64,000 nucleotides of DNA from Colocasia esculenta (taxonomy: Eukaryota; Streptophyta; Magnoliopsida; Alismatales; Araceae). Numbering within the stretch: the first letter of the stretch is position 1; each line of letters opens with the position of its first letter. The DNA lies in NCBI GenBank assembly GCA_014218235.1, contig CM024755.1, positions 82,343,960 to 82,407,959 on the forward strand. Direction: 5' to 3'. Positions 11,933-24,440 of this stretch are shown here, in pieces. The notes under the pieces are model-generated. The model had not been told where the DNA came from, did not search any database, and saw only the letters and a program-made list of their open reading frames with translations. The position numbers and the translations under genes are program-made.

Positions 11933-12590
11933 TTGAAGGAGCACTTCACTTTAGCACCTGTATTGACACTACTAGTGATTTGGGGAAGTTTTGAAGTATA
12001 CACAGATGCATCCGGGATCAGCCTAGGCTGTGTACTGATGCAAAATGGGAAGGTGATATGCTACGCCTCCAGACAACTAAAGAAGCATGAACACAACTAT
12101 CCTGTGCACGATCTGGGGCTAGCTGCTATAGTCTTCGCTTTAAAGATATGGCATCACTATCTTTATGGTAAAAAGTTCATTGTATTTTCTGACCATAAAA
12201 GCTTGAAGTATCTGTTTTCTCAGCAGGAATTGAATATGAGACAGCGGAGGTGGTTGAAGTATCTCAAGGACTTCGATTTCACTATCCAGTATCATCCAAG
12301 AAAAGCAAATGCCGTAGCACATGCTCTTAGCAGGAAGCTAATGACTACCTTGTCAAGTCTCATGGTGGGTGAATGGAGATTGCTAGAAGACTTTGCCAAG
12401 CTAGATATAGGTGCCGACACCGAGAAGAAGGGATGTCTGATTGCTAGTGTTAGAGCACAACCTACACTATTTAAAGATATTATAGCACTTCAAGACAATG
12501 ACCCTATGCTCGTGGAAATTAAGGCTAATCTGGAACAGAGGCCGGATTTTTCCTTGGCAGAAGATGGAAGATTGTTATTCTGAGGCCGAG
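11933..12590 (+). pseudogene. pol: Tekay RNase H and connection to integrase
   Basis: RNase H would remove the RNA strand of the cDNA hybrid. Visible motifs are VYTDASG (first catalytic Asp present), YASRQLKKHEHNYP, HDLGLAAIVFALK and HHYLYGKKFIVFSDHKSLKYL (third Asp present). The family has HDLELAAV in the second motif, so the catalytic Glu is changed to Gly here. The QYHPRKANAVAHALSRK end motif is intact. The frame stays open to 12583. Confidence 0.85.
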
Positions 12591-13432
12591 TCTGTGTACT
12601 CGACCATGCGGAAACAAAAAAGATCATTATGGATGAAGCTCACAAGGCCAGGTATACCATTCACCCTGGAACTACTAAAATGTACCAGGACTTCAAAAGA
12701 AGTTTTTTGTGGCCAAAAATGAAAAGGGAGGTGGCGGATTATGTCACCAGATGTTTAACCTACCAGAAAATCAAAGCAGAACACTTGCGACTTGTAGGTA
12801 AACTTAAACCCCTAGAAATCCCGGCATGAAAATGGGAAGGTGTAGGGATGGACTTTATTTTCGGACTGCCTAAATCTAGAGGTGGATTCGACAACATATG
12901 GGTCATCGTCGACTGCTTGAACAAGTCCACTCACTTTTTGCCAGTTAAGAACAAGTGGATAGTGGATGTTCTATCTGCTTTGTATGTGAAGGAAATCGTT
13001 AGATTACATGGCGTACCAGTATCTATTGTGTCTAATAGAGACCCTAGGTTTACATCCCATTTTTGGTAAGGACTACATGATTCCTTGGGATCTAAACTGA
13101 ACTTCAGCACGGCTTTCCATCTGCAAACTGATGGTTAGACGGAGAGAACAAATCAAGTGATTGAAGATATGCTTAGAGCCTGTGTTCTAGACTTTGGAGG
13201 TAGTTGGCATGAACGCTTATATCTTGTGGAGTTCACCTACAATAATAGCTACCAAGCTATTATACAAATGGCACCATTTGAAGCACTCTATGGCAGTAGT
13301 TGCCGATCTCTAATCTGCTGGTATGAAGTTGGCGAAAGACAAATGCTAGGACCAGAGATGATAAGGGAAACTATAGAGAAGGTAAAGCTTATCAGAGAAA
13401 AAATGGTTGTAGCACAACAAAGGCAAAAGGCA
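12591..13432 (+). pseudogene. pol: Tekay integrase, zinc-binding and catalytic domains, dead
   Basis: The HHCC finger starts near 12629 (EAHKARYTIHPG gives both His); the second Cys of the CLTC pair is Tyr. The catalytic core shows GMDFIFGLP (first Asp), then SNRDPRFTS where SDRDPRFTS is usual, so the second Asp is Asn. The Glu region reads TERTNQVIEDMLRACV. In-frame stops occur at about 12826, 13066 and 13136. A solo LTR enters at 13433, and the domain resumes at 16393. Confidence 0.85.
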
Positions 13433-13849
13433 TGTCACGCCCCGACGCAGAATATCAGAGCGCGAAGGCAGTTGCAAGAAAAGGTATAGAGCGAATACTA
13501 GACATCAAACCATTGCACATTGAATAATACTAAAGCAAATCTTTCTCATTAACAACTTTTCAAATGTCTAGTTACAACCACTAATTTCAGAGCCATTCTA
13601 TAGGGCCCAATTACATTGCAAAAAAAAAAAAGGAAATAACTAACTACAACTCTAAGATAACATAATGACTCGAGGGTACTCCTGGCTTCATTCTTGGTCA
13701 TTCCCTTCCTCGTGAGTGTATGTGTCATCTTCGGTCTCACCTGAGAACACAACATCAAATAACGTAGGGTGAGCGATAACGCCCAGTAGGACTTAAATCT
13801 CAGGCTCAAGCAGGCTTTAAATAATTAACTCATTTAATGGCAGAGTATC

Positions 13850-14045
13850 TAAAGATAGCAGGTACAAGATAGTCAAAATATAGCAAGAGATAGCACAACA
13901 GGTAACAGGATAGCACAATAGCACGAGATCGAGTATAGTTTCCAAAAATAGCACAAGTATAGAGTATAGCACGAATAGCAAGATGGCCATAGCACAACTA
14001 GCACAAGTATAATAATAGCACGACGAGTATAGCACTTGTTTGTCA
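13850..14045. repeat. Irregular ATAGCAC repeats in the solo LTR
   Basis: About fifteen copies of AGCAC, ATAGCAC or AGCACAAG words spaced 8-20 bp apart. No coding frame of substance. This is the counterpart of the short-word repeats late in the other Tekay LTRs. Confidence 0.55.
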
Positions 14046-14583
14046 TTCTAGACATCGAGAGAGTATAGCACGTTTTGTGTTTTCATTGTTATATAGATAG
14101 TCGAGATAGATAGCACTTGAGTGTAATGCCAAACACTCCGATCATTTAACTCCCATGGGCACTAACACTTTCGGGCACACATCCCAGGACCAGATCGGGC
14201 CCTTTATATATTGCCAGACATTGGTTATATTGTATCTTTACACAATCAGTCAATGGCCAATATAGAGTACCAAGAATAGTTAAGAGCACTAGATGAATAG
14301 ACGAGATAGTAGAGAGAACGTGAATAGACGAGCGAGTAGAGTATAGATGAGAGCTAAGGGTACATCACGTAAAACAATGAGTAAATAGGCGATAGTAACA
14401 GTTGCACAACACGCACACATCGTATTGGCAGTCTGGTGGAATTCACGATCTTCCCGCTAGCCATGTTATGCACAAGTCCAGAGGTCCGACGTGATTCAAG
14501 GTAAGAGCAAACTTCTAATAGCCGTTTGGATCATATCGATCCCTAAAGGTCTAATGGGTGTTAGGGTACAACCGGCTCGTCGA

Positions 14584-14601
14584 CCATGTGGGAATCCATG
14601 A
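14584..14601 (-). ncRNA. Conserved GATTCCC hairpin (solo LTR copy)
   Basis: On the minus strand: TCATG, loop GATTCCCA, CATGG, with CCTCCGTAAGTC just upstream and GGTTGTACCC downstream. The outermost pair is a U-G wobble if RNA. Confidence 0.45.
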
Positions 14602-15057
14602 TCAGAGGAGACTTACGGAGGCCTTGTGCAAAGGTTCACTAGTCCGGCGAAAGGAATATCCGACGGAGAGTTCACCACAAGCCAAGTAAAGTGTGTATAT
14701 AAAACAGGTGCTCGACATTCTAGAGGAATTCTAGAACAGTGGAGCGTCGATATCGATATATAAACAACGCAAGAAACGAATACAAGTCCTTTAAAATAGG
14801 GCAATTAATATACTTTATTGCAATAAATTACCAGATACATTATGAGATATTTTATGCCAGATTTTAGCCATATATGGATGGTTCATGTGTGTAAATGTGT
14901 AAGAGAAATCATAGATAGAAAAGAAGTCGTGAATATGTAATTTAAAGCATTAAATTTAGCTCCATTAAAACAGGTATTTTTACTGCGTGTATGATTGTTA
15001 AAAAGGCGTTTGTAGAAAGTGAGAGTAACAAATTTTATAGGTTTTCATGCAAAATCC

Positions 15058-15245
15058 TGTGAACGCGACATACCCGTGTAAGGGTTGCGACAGGGTCATG
15101 ATGGAACTCGACAGGGTCCTGTACAGCTCGCGACAGGGCTGTCTGCTCAGGCGGGCAGAACGCGACGGGGTTTCCTGTCGCATTCAGAACGCCACAAAAT
15201 GTTGGTCGCGACGGCCCTGAGAACGCGGCATGTCGAGCTGTCGTG
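15058..15245. repeat. GCGAC inverted-repeat array (solo LTR 13433-16387)
   Basis: Clear units are GCGAC-N10-GTCGC (about 15158-15180), GCCAC-N9-GTCGC and GCGGC-N10-GTCGT, plus single half-sites. Same half-site as the parent Tekay and Tat arrays. Confidence 0.8.
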
Positions 15246-16392
15246 TTCTCAGGTACTTCACCTGAGTTCGAGCGGGAAAAATGTTCTACATCGGATTGCG
15301 TGCCAACTTGACTTGTTTGGACACAGGGTACTTTGAAAAATCATAACTAGTTACATAGTCGATGAAAAATCACGAAACAAGTTGCAAATTAAACTAGACA
15401 TGTAAGGGTACTTCCAGTAAATCGGAATTAGAGAGAGAGCATGGTTCATACAGGGTTTGAACATGAGCAAGAACGAGTTATTCAGAACATGACACAGAGA
15501 GAAAATTCGATTAAATTCGATCAGTATGCTCAATGAAATTTAGGGCTTTTAGGGGCAAAAGATCCCTAACAACATGAAGTATATATAGTAAAAATTTCAT
15601 AGCATGGGATCAAGTATACATAGAGATTTGAATTAAACATGATGTCTCGAGGTTATCATGTTTGCAGATCTTCTAAAATCAAGAACAAAAGATTGGCTCG
15701 ATGAAAAAGAGGGAATCAAGAAGGCTTTTATTCCTAGTGATTGGAACTACCTACAGACGAGTTTAATTTAATTTTGCTCGTGAGAATGCCTACCTTTGAC
15801 TCGATTTGTCTTCTAGGGTTAAAATCTCCAAGAACGAGGAAGAAGCTCCAAGAACTCCTTCTCCCCACGAGATCCTCTCCTCCTTGGCCTCTTCTCCACG
15901 TCCAACAACATTTGGCAACGAGCTAGGGTCGACCAAGAGGGTTTAAGAGATGTATTTATGCATGTATGGGTTCCTATTCCTACTTCTATTCTAATTACTC
16001 TTTAATTACGAGATTTCCTAACTCCACCTTTCCTCTCTTGCTTTCCAATCTCTAATTGGGTTATGATAGTATCTAAATTCGTGCTAGACTATATGGAGTA
16101 GGTTTAGGAATCCAATTCCAACTCTAATTGCCACTTTTATTGCTTTAATAACCCCTTTCCAATTAGGAGATAATTAAACTCTGAATTTAGGATATTTTAT
16201 TATTATTCTCCCTTTGTAAATTCATATTTTTGACCCAATAAGTTCTAGAGGATCCATTAAGCAAAGCCCATTACTCTTTTACATTTAATGGGTTTTATTT
16301 AATACTCTTTTCATTGAATATCCCTTTAGCTGAGTTTTTAATTTATTATTTAAATTTTTATTTTTCTCAAAAATTCAGGTTGCTACAAGGCA

Positions 16393-16865
16393 TATGCAGA
16401 CAATAGAAGGAGAGACCTGGAGTTTCAGGTTAGTGATCATGTATTCTTAAAGGTGTCTCCAGGCTGTGGGATTAGGCGGTTTGGAATTAAAGGCAAGCTG
16501 TCACCAAGATTCATCGGGCCCTTCAAAATCCTCGAAAGAGTAGGCGAAGTTGCATACTGTCTGACATTACCACCACACTTGATGGAATGCACAATGTGTT
16601 CCACATATCAATGTTGAAGAAACATGTACGCGATCCATATCACGTCATAGAATATGAACTTCTAGAATTCAACAACGACGAAACTTATCATGAAAGGCCA
16701 ATTCAGATCATGGACCAGGAACTGCGCCAATTGAGGAACAAGGTCATCCCACTGGTAAGGGTGAGATGGAATGAACGCCTAGAAGAAGATGATACATGAG
16801 AAACCGAGGAAGCAATATGCAAAAGATATCTAGAATTGTTCACAAGTACACCTCACTGATACTAT
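16393..16865 (+). pseudogene. pol: Tekay integrase C-terminus with chromodomain-like end
   Basis: The frame continues from 13432 with the GPY/F-type module: LSPRFIGPFKILERVGEVAY. A one-base frame change near 16585 leads to VFHISMLKKHVRDP and ends with IPLVRVRWNERLEEDDT and ETEEAICKRYLELF. This pattern matches the Tekay/Del chromodomain region, which in this lineage guides integration to heterochromatin. The tail ends at about 16860. Confidence 0.8.
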
Positions 16866-16900
16866 AAATCCGATCTTTGAATTTGTAGACCAAATTCTCT

Positions 16901-16914
16901 TAAGTGGGGGAGGG
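16901..16914 (+). other. Polypurine tract of the Tekay element
   Basis: TAAGTGGGGGAGGG immediately before the 3' LTR; the plus-strand cDNA primer site. Confidence 0.9.
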
Positions 16915-18047
16915 TATAGCACCCCGGGAAATTCAGTAATTTAATTTTTTTAAATAAATAGAAATAGATAATTTCCACATTATCGAAATAATAGAAACAT
17001 ACGTACCATTATCGTATGTGCAAGAACGCAACAGAAAATTTCGTAAAAATTATAGTTCAACCCTAAACAATATTCCTAAATGTTCCACGAAGAAATTTGT
17101 GTGATAAAAAATTTGATTGGCTAAGTTTACGATGCATTGTGACTAATTATCGTAATTAGGGAACAAAGTCAGAAAACCATTATCATGGGTGGATAATGTG
17201 ACCATAAATTAAATAAAAATGATGAGGATACTCCAAACAACATATATTGATAACCCATTATCATAATTGGACCAATAGACAAATTTTGGCCCAAGAATAA
17301 AATCAAGCAAGAAAAATACATGGAAATTCGTAACCCTAATTTAACTGAAAATAGGAAGAGGCAATTAGGGTAAATCATGAGGCAATTAGCCATACTTAGC
17401 AACCCAAATTCGTGCCTAACTATACTAGAGGGTTTCCTAATGGCCCATACACTCTATTGGAGATGGGAATCATCAAAACAAGGTAGGGTGCATGCTAAAA
17501 CCGCAACCCTTCCTTCGTAGTTGAATTAGGACTCCTAAAAGCTTAGAAGCTTAAATACTCTTCCCAAAACCCTTGGGGATGCATTTAATAATAGTTGGGG
17601 TCATGGGGAGCAGCTCTTGAGCACCAGAGGAGGAAGAAATCGCCCCCAACCGGAGTTCTTCTTCTCCACTTGAGTTCTGCATCGATCTACAGAAGAACTC
17701 TATAGGAAGCGACCAAAGGTAGGTTATCTCGGGCCAAACCTAAGCAAATCATATGCCATCGTGTAGTTATTCGAGTCTACTTTCATATGCATGCGTTTTA
17801 CCTAATTTTCATTGAGTATACATGGAGTATTAAGCGTTTTCCAAGGGTCGTGCATGTTCAGGGCGTATCATGTTTATGTCATTTCTTATGCATCTCGAGG
17901 CCAAATCCCATGAAACCAAGCCCATAGTTCTCTCCTACTCCCCATTCCCAACAAGTTTCATGTTCATACTTTTCTCCCAAGAGCCCTAGATCAGGAGATA
18001 TAAGCATTGCATGCATCATTGTACAATTTTTACCGTTTTCGGGGAAG

Positions 18048-18430
18048 AACATGAAACGTGACTACACCAGACGTCGCATTCCTTTTTGAATGAACGCGAT
18101 GTACTAGATCATCGTGTTCATCTAAAAGGCGACCGTACCCTATGTCGTGATTCTGTAGTTGACTTGACCGTTCCGACATCTTAAACTGAGTGCCTTGTGA
18201 ATTTTTGTGTTGCTCATGAACGCAACGTAGTAGTACGTCGCGATTTGGACCATTTTCCCGCTCTTGGATTTTCGTTATTTTTATATTGCTATTTTGAAAA
18301 TGCCTCTTGAACGCGATGTGCCGATACGTCACGATTCAAGGGTGATTGCGACATGATTCCTGTCACGTTATGAACGCGATAAGCAGGACCGTCGTGTTTT
18401 AAGCATGAAGGAGATGATATAGATTGTCGC
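18048..18430. repeat. GCGAC inverted-repeat array (3' LTR)
   Basis: Same unit order as 4290-4665 but with independent decay, for example GTGAC-N10-GTCGC near 18058 and GCGAT-N10-ATCGT near 18097. Comparing the two arrays shows the half-sites drifting mostly by C-to-T or G-to-A changes at the CpG. Confidence 0.8.
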
Positions 18431-18967
18431 GATTTGATCTTTTACAGCATGTTCATGTTTCTGAACCATGTACTATTTTCTTAAATGCGATGACTGTGTC
18501 GGTCGCGGATTTCAAGGACTACCCGAGACCTATTTTGCATGGTCTAAAGTTTACGTTTTGCATGTCACGGTTCTGTTCAAAGTATGTAGTTTGTTCAGCG
18601 GCTTAAAAGCTATTAACCCATGAAAAGACATAACAATATGAAATTTTATTCTTTTTACTCCTTAATGATATGATCTATTCTTGCAACAATTGATTGATCA
18701 TCTTGCGGTCTATCTTGTTAAAGTGAATAATTGCTATCTTAAAATACTACAAACCATGTCTAGTAAAATGCATGCTTCAATCTTATGTCATCTTGTTATT
18801 TGCTTTCCGCATTGTTTTAAACAGGTGGAATGTGGATTGAGACACGTACTACACTACACAGTTGCACTTATAGGCAGCCCTGTCTTGGGGGATTCGAAAC
18901 TCTTGGTCAGTCATTCCGTATCGGTTGTCTAGTGACCTTTCTCTTAAGACCTTCGTAATTCTCCATA

Positions 18968-18989
18968 CTCCATGGATTCCCTCATGGAG
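18968..18989 (+). ncRNA. Conserved GATTCCC hairpin (3' LTR)
   Basis: Perfect 7-bp arms CTCCATG and CATGGAG around the loop GATTCCCT. In the 5' LTR copy one base differs, leaving a G-U pair. Confidence 0.45.
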
Positions 18990-20336
18990 ACCGAGTTGGT
19001 TGTGCCATTAAAGTTCCCAGGAGATAGCGTGCACTTCCTCTCTCATCTTGTTCTCGTACGCTGTCACGTCCCGAGCGTTACGCAGCGGATATTAATAATA
19101 ATGCGGGAAAATTCGAGTCGATATCCCGAGACGTAAATAGTCGGCAAATAAGCCTCTAGCTAGCACGCGCTAAATGTATAACGACGCACAACATCATAGA
19201 GCCCGAATATTGAACTCAACTAATCTTGTATTCAAATCTCAACTCATTGTATTCCAAATAGAAACTAATACAGGACTAAGACTCAATAAAAAGTAAAAGT
19301 ACATTTTATTCCTCACTTCCTACTACATGAATCTATCACTCAAAGCAAACTACTATAACTAGACCCGTAGTTGGGACGCTCATCACTCGGATGCATTCCC
19401 ATCCTCGACTTGCTCTTCCTCTTGATCTTCATAGTCACCTAGATTGGGTAAAAGTAGGGGATGAGCAAACTAGCCCAGTAGGATTTATATCTCAATGTGC
19501 GGGCAATGATATAAGTGATTAGCAATTTAGAACTAGGTAAGCACAATGAATGTCATGATATGCATGTATGAATAAAGCTCGTTAAAACACGATACATGAA
19601 ACAAGCTAGATAGAGAGATCATGATAGAACAAGATTTAAAAGGATATAACAAGATAGAACGAGCAATATTTCACTTTGTACAAGCACGCAAGATTTCACT
19701 TGATGTCAAGAATGCAAGATATCACTAATTGCATTAAATGCAGGATGGCCATATCACGCAAGCAAGCACGCACGAGCACGAACTTTTAACACGATTCACT
19801 TAATCAGGCATGAAGACACTAATGTACACCAAGAAAAGATCCATCAAGAATGTACACTAGGACACGTGTATGTGGTTATTGTATCTATCATTCAACACGA
19901 CACGCATGACTCCCAGCGCAGATGCAACGCCAGCAATCATTATACCCCATGGTTAACAGTATATTTATGACTCTCTATCATTGGGGCTAGACTGGAGCCC
20001 TTGGACACTCGCCGTGCCCGGTCAGCATCTCACTTAAATTTTAAATGTAGATACCCACAGTCATTAATAATGGTCAATGAGAGTTTCAATATGTACGCAT
20101 GTGTAATGTCATGTTCATGATGATGATGAGAGCAAGTAACAAGTAAATTGAACATGATTTCATGAGAACAATGGTCAAGAGATAAATTTGGCAGCATAAC
20201 GGTATGATTTATACTTTAGTTCAATCTTTACGTTAATGGCTTTAGTCTAGATTGTAAATCACACTCACGAGAACAAGAAGAGAAAGGAAGTGAACGCTAA
20301 CTTCTGGGTACTTCAATGGTACACCCTGCTCGTCGG

Positions 20337-20354
20337 CCATGTGGGAATCCATGG
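20337..20354 (-). ncRNA. Conserved GATTCCC hairpin (nested solo LTR)
   Basis: Perfect 5-bp arms CCATG and CATGG enclosing GATTCCCA on the minus strand, with CCTCTGTAAGTC upstream in that sense. Confidence 0.45.
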
Positions 20355-20854
20355 TCAGAGGAGACTTACAGAGGTCTTAGAGAAAAGGTCACTAGTCTAC
20401 CGATTCGGAATGACCGGTAGAGAGCTTCCAAATCCCCAAGAAAGGGCTACCTAGAAGTGCAAGTGTGTAGTGATGTACGCGTGTCAATTCACAATCCATC
20501 GGTCTCAAACTCGCGGAAAACACTTAACACGATGGCATGCAATGAACAATGCATTTAACTACACATGGGTTTGCAAGATTTTAAGATAATAATTATCATT
20601 TAATCAAGTTAGAATGGTAACAAGAGTAAATCACAAGTTTCATGAATGATCATATCATTAAGAAAGCAATTAGAATAATATTCATGTAATTAAGACTTTT
20701 TAAATGGGTTAAACTCTTTTAAGCCATTAAGTAGACATCATGTAATGATCAGACCCAAGACATGTAATTTACACATTAAATATCATGTTAAACAGACCTC
20801 GGGTATAGCGGTAAGATTTACAAGAAAAATAAGTGGGGTTTAATGCAAAATTTT

Positions 20855-21045
20855 GAGAATGCGACGCACCCTAGTAAGGGTCACGACGTGGTCAGGGCAG
20901 AACGCGACAAGGTTATGTACAGAACGCGACGGGGCAGTCAGATCAGGCAGCGAGATAGCGACGGGGCGCTCGTCGCGTTCAGAACGTGACGGGTGTGCTG
21001 TCGCGAAAGACCTCAGAACGTGGCCTATCGGGCCGTCGCATTCAT
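20855..21045. repeat. GCGAC inverted-repeat array (nested solo LTR)
   Basis: Units include GCGAC-N9-GTCGC (about 20958-20977), GTGAC-N9-GTCGC and GTGGC-N10-GTCGC, with extra unpaired half-sites before them. Confidence 0.8.
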
Positions 21046-23925
21046 AGGGTCTGCGCCTTAATCCGACAGAGAAAAGACATGTTCTTGGAGTGCGGTCCAG
21101 AACTACCTTATATTGACACATTGTGCTTCAAAAAAAGAGAACAAATTGTACAGTGCATGCAAAAATAACGAAACTAATTTTAAACCAACCTAGACATGCA
21201 AGGGTGCTTCCAGTAAATCAGAATTAGAAAACAATGATGGTTTCGACAGGCTTTAATCAAGTCAAACACAACGTAAAAGCCAAGTACAACCCGAAAACGC
21301 AGTATCATGCAGCGACCCTCATACCATGCTTATAACTCTCTAACTAATGAAATTTAGACAAAACTTTCAACAGAAAACATGACAAGGACAACTAGTAGAA
21401 AAACATTCATGTTGTGGGTTTGCTCTAATTCAGTCTCGAATCACATGCAACATATAAAGAACGGGAAAAGCCCTAACAGTGCGCGACTTGGGGAAAATGC
21501 TTATAATTAAAAATCTACTAATTAAAATTCGATGACATCAGTGGGAAACGAAAGTTAACTTGATGCTCTACACAGTGATATAGGATATGTTAAGGTTTGG
21601 CTCTAGAAAACCTACTTTTTGGGTTGACGAAGTCCCATTTTTCCAGAAACCTGTGTTCAGACCACTGTTTGAAGAACGCCTATTACTCCATGTATACTGC
21701 TTGGAATTTGGGCATTCTACTTGGGTTAGAACGAAGACTTGACCCTCTTTCCAGGGGTATAATCCTTGCAAGGTTTGGGTAGGGTTTGACCTACCTTTGG
21801 TCTACTTCAAGATGACTATCTGTGCAGGTCGCAGCAGACACAACGGGGAAGAAGAACGGCTTGGTGTGGGGATCTCCTGCTCCCCCAGCTGCCAAGCAAT
21901 CCTCCACACGACCCCAACAAGATGTAAACTCGTCCCCAAGGGTTTGGTGGAGAGTATTTAAGTTACTATAGTGTTTAGGAGTCCTATTGTGACTAGGAAA
22001 GAAGAGTTGCGGTTTTGGCTTGTTAGTTTCCTAATTTGAGGATTTCTTCCTCCATTAGAGTGTGTGAGGCTTTAGGAAATCTCCCACCCTAGTTTAGCAC
22101 GAATTTGGGTTTCCAAGAATACATGTTTTTATCCCAATTCAACTCAAATTGCCTCTTTCTAATTTCAGCCTATTTAGAGTTACAAATTTCCATACATTTT
22201 CTAGCATTATTTGATTTTTTGGTCAAATGATGTTCATTGGCCCAATTATAATATTGGGTCATTAATATATAATATTGGAAGTCTCTCCAGCACTTTTATT
22301 TAATTTTTGATTGCGTCGTATTTCTGTGTTAACGGTTTTCCGACTTGTTTCCTAATTTGGATAATCGGTCACAATAAGTCTTAAACCTAGCACAAATGAT
22401 TTTTATTGACCCAAATTTCTTGATGGGTCATTATAGGATATTATTCTAAATCCATATATGATTTTTATTTAATTTTATGACTCGTCCAAGTACGTGTGAT
22501 AATGATTTTTCGACTTATTTATGAATTACGATAATAAGTCGCAAAACACTTTATGCTTGACTAATCTGATTGTTATTGGCACAAATTTCTTTGTGAAACA
22601 TTTAGTAATAATGTTTAGGGTTGATTTATAATTTTTACGGAATTTTCCGATGTGTTTTAGCACATACAATAATGATACGTATGTTTTAAATACTCTGATA
22701 TTATGGAAATTATTTATTTCTATTTATTCAAATTTCTATGTAATTAAAATTTTCGGGGTGCTACATACGCGTAGATTTATAATCTTGACATAAGCCATTA
22801 ATGAAAAGAGATAACTAAAGCTTAAATTGCGCTGTTATGCTACCGAAATTTTCTCTTGATTATTGTTATCATGAAATCATGTTCACATGACTTGCTATTT
22901 CTTGACATCATCATCATGAGCATGACATTTCAATTGATTACATTTTGAAACTCTTATTGGCCATGAATGATTATAGGTATCTACATTTGAAATTAAGTGA
23001 GATGCTAATCGGGCACGGCGAGTGTCCAAGGGCTCTAGTCTAGCCCTAATGATGGAGAGTCATAAATATAATGTTAACCATGGGGTATAATGATTACTGG
23101 TGTTGTATCTGCACTGGGAGTACTTGCATGTTGAATGGTAGATACAATAACCACATACACGTGTCCTATTGTGTATTTCAAGGTGGATCTTTCCTTGGTG
23201 TACATTAGTATCTTCGTGCTAGATTAGTGTTACATGATCGTGCTCGTGCTTGCTTGCTTATGTGATATGGCCATCCTGCAATTATTGCAATTAAGTGATA
23301 TCTTGCGTGCTTGTTACATGCCACTCTATTGATAGCTCTTGTTCATTATATCATTCTAGACCTTTCTCTATGATGACCACTCCATCTATCTTGTTCATGT
23401 ATCATGAGTTTTATTCACTCATGCATATCTTGTTAAATCGTGCTGACCTAGTTCTAAATTGCTAATCATGTATATCATTACCCGCACATCGAGATATAAA
23501 TCCTACTGGGCTAGTTTGCTCATTCTCTACTTTTACCCTTCTAGGTGACTATGAAGATCAAGAGGAAGAACCAGTTGAGGATGGGAATGTGTCCGAGTAA
23601 TGAGCGTTCCCACATATGTGTTAATTATCGTTTACCTTGAGAGTAGATTGATGTAGTAGGACGTGAGGTTATCTGTAATTTTCCTTTATTGAGTCTTAGT
23701 CCTGTTACTCAATATTGAAAGAGTTGTATTAGTTCTATTTGGAAACAATGAGTTTGAATACAAGTTTGATGAAATCATTATTTGGGCCCTATTGTTATGT
23801 TGTGTTGATACACATTTAGTGCTTGCTAGCTAGAGGCTTATTTGTCGACTTTTTACCCCTCGGAATATCGACTTTAATTCTCTTAAATATTATGTACTGT
23901 GTAATTCTCAGGACGTGACATGTAC

Positions 23926-24187
23926 AGATTTCAAGGGTGTTTCTATTGGTGACTGAGAGGCATCTGGTGAAGAAACTTCTGGGGTTTCTATGTTAGGGTT
24001 GATGGAAGGTGTACCTTCGGAAGATGAAGAACTACTCTCCTCATAAGAACTGGAATCTCTCAAAATCTGACTCTTAGGGTACCTTGATTGCATTACTGAC
24101 TTCCCTTTGTCCTGAGGTCTATTTCTGCCACGTTTGGAAGGAGTGCCAGAAGGAGTACAATCTGATTTTCTCTTTGAAGGATCATGG
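23926..24187 (-). pseudogene. Sirevirus 3' ORF, middle segment
   Basis: An open minus-strand frame between the Tekay element and the Tat LTR. It reads a basic start (DPSKRKS, SKRGRNRPQDKGKS) followed by a Ser/Glu/Pro-rich low-complexity stretch (YEESSSSSSEGTPS). It joins in frame to 43561-43662 upstream and, through TGTAC, to 3163 downstream. This N-terminal region is probably disordered; no catalytic motif is visible. Confidence 0.6.
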
Positions 24188-24344
24188 TTTAATCACGGGA
24201 TTTGTATCCCCTTTTGAATTGATGTGAAGATGTAGGGATTAGGAACTGACCGTGATCGCCACCAATGCAGTCGCCTCTTGATGTTCAGATGGAGGGCTGA
24301 CTACGTTGGAAAGGAAAAGTGAAGGGGAGGGCGTACCTGATAAT

Positions 24345-24440
24345 GCGACAGGACGGGCGTCGCGATGCTTTCATGTGAACGCGACGTAGGCAATGGCGCC
24401 TTCTTGATCGCGACACAGCAGTCGTCGCCTTCCTCTTCAG
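24345..24440. repeat. GCGAC inverted-repeat cluster in the Tat 3' LTR
   Basis: Three units with 9-bp spacers: GCGAC-N9-GTCGC near 24353, GCGAC-N9-GGCGC near 24391, and GCGAC-N9-GTCGC near 24415. The copy in the other LTR is 42350-42445. Confidence 0.8.

Larger units (their letters stand above)
13433..16387 (-). mobile_element. Solo LTR (2.96 kb), Tekay-type, reverse orientation, in the integrase
   Basis: Plus-strand ends are TGTCACGCCCC and GTTGCTACA, the reverse complement of a Tekay-type LTR (TGTAGCA...CGTGACA). The TSD AGGCA is perfect (13428-13432 and 16388-16392). Removing it joins the integrase frame RQKA-YADNRR. It carries a poly-A run at about 13620-13632, AGCAC repeats (13850-14045), a GATTCCC hairpin (14584-14601), a GCGAC array (15058-15245) and a minus-strand TATA-like ATAAATAC near 15950. 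Confidence 0.9.
19062..22765 (-). mobile_element. Solo LTR (3.7 kb), same family as its host LTR, reverse orientation
   Basis: The ends TGTCACGTCCC and CGGGGTGCTACA are the reverse complement of Tekay LTR ends. The TSD TACGC is perfect (19057-19061 and 22766-22770). The interior aligns in reverse with the host LTR; for example, 19480-19545 mirrors 23455-23520. Since the copies lie in opposite directions, this makes a long imperfect inverted repeat. No coding region. Confidence 0.9.
3164..23920 (+). mobile_element. Tekay/Del-type chromovirus (Ty3/gypsy), degenerate, with three nested solo LTRs
   Basis: It is flanked by the 5-bp target duplication TGTAC (3159-3163 and 23921-23925). The LTRs are about 3.3 kb, the PBS matches initiator tRNA-Met, and pol order is PR-RT-RH-INT, ending in a chromodomain-like C-terminus typical of Tekay/Del. 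The LTR ends are decayed: TT instead of TG at 3164, TA at 16915. Over the first 80 aligned LTR bases I count 9 mismatches, so the copy is fairly old. Nested inside are solo LTRs at 7907-10727, 13433-16387 and 19062-22765. It is inserted in the 3' ORF of the minus-strand Sirevirus. Confidence 0.9.
16915..23920 (+). repeat. 3' LTR of the Tekay element, split by a reverse solo LTR
   Basis: It starts TATAGCACCCC and ends GGACGTGACA at 23920. The parts 16915-19061 and 22771-23920 align with the 5' LTR; together they are about 3.3 kb. The interruption is a solo LTR at 19062-22765. A TATA-like box lies at about 17549-17560. Confidence 0.9.
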
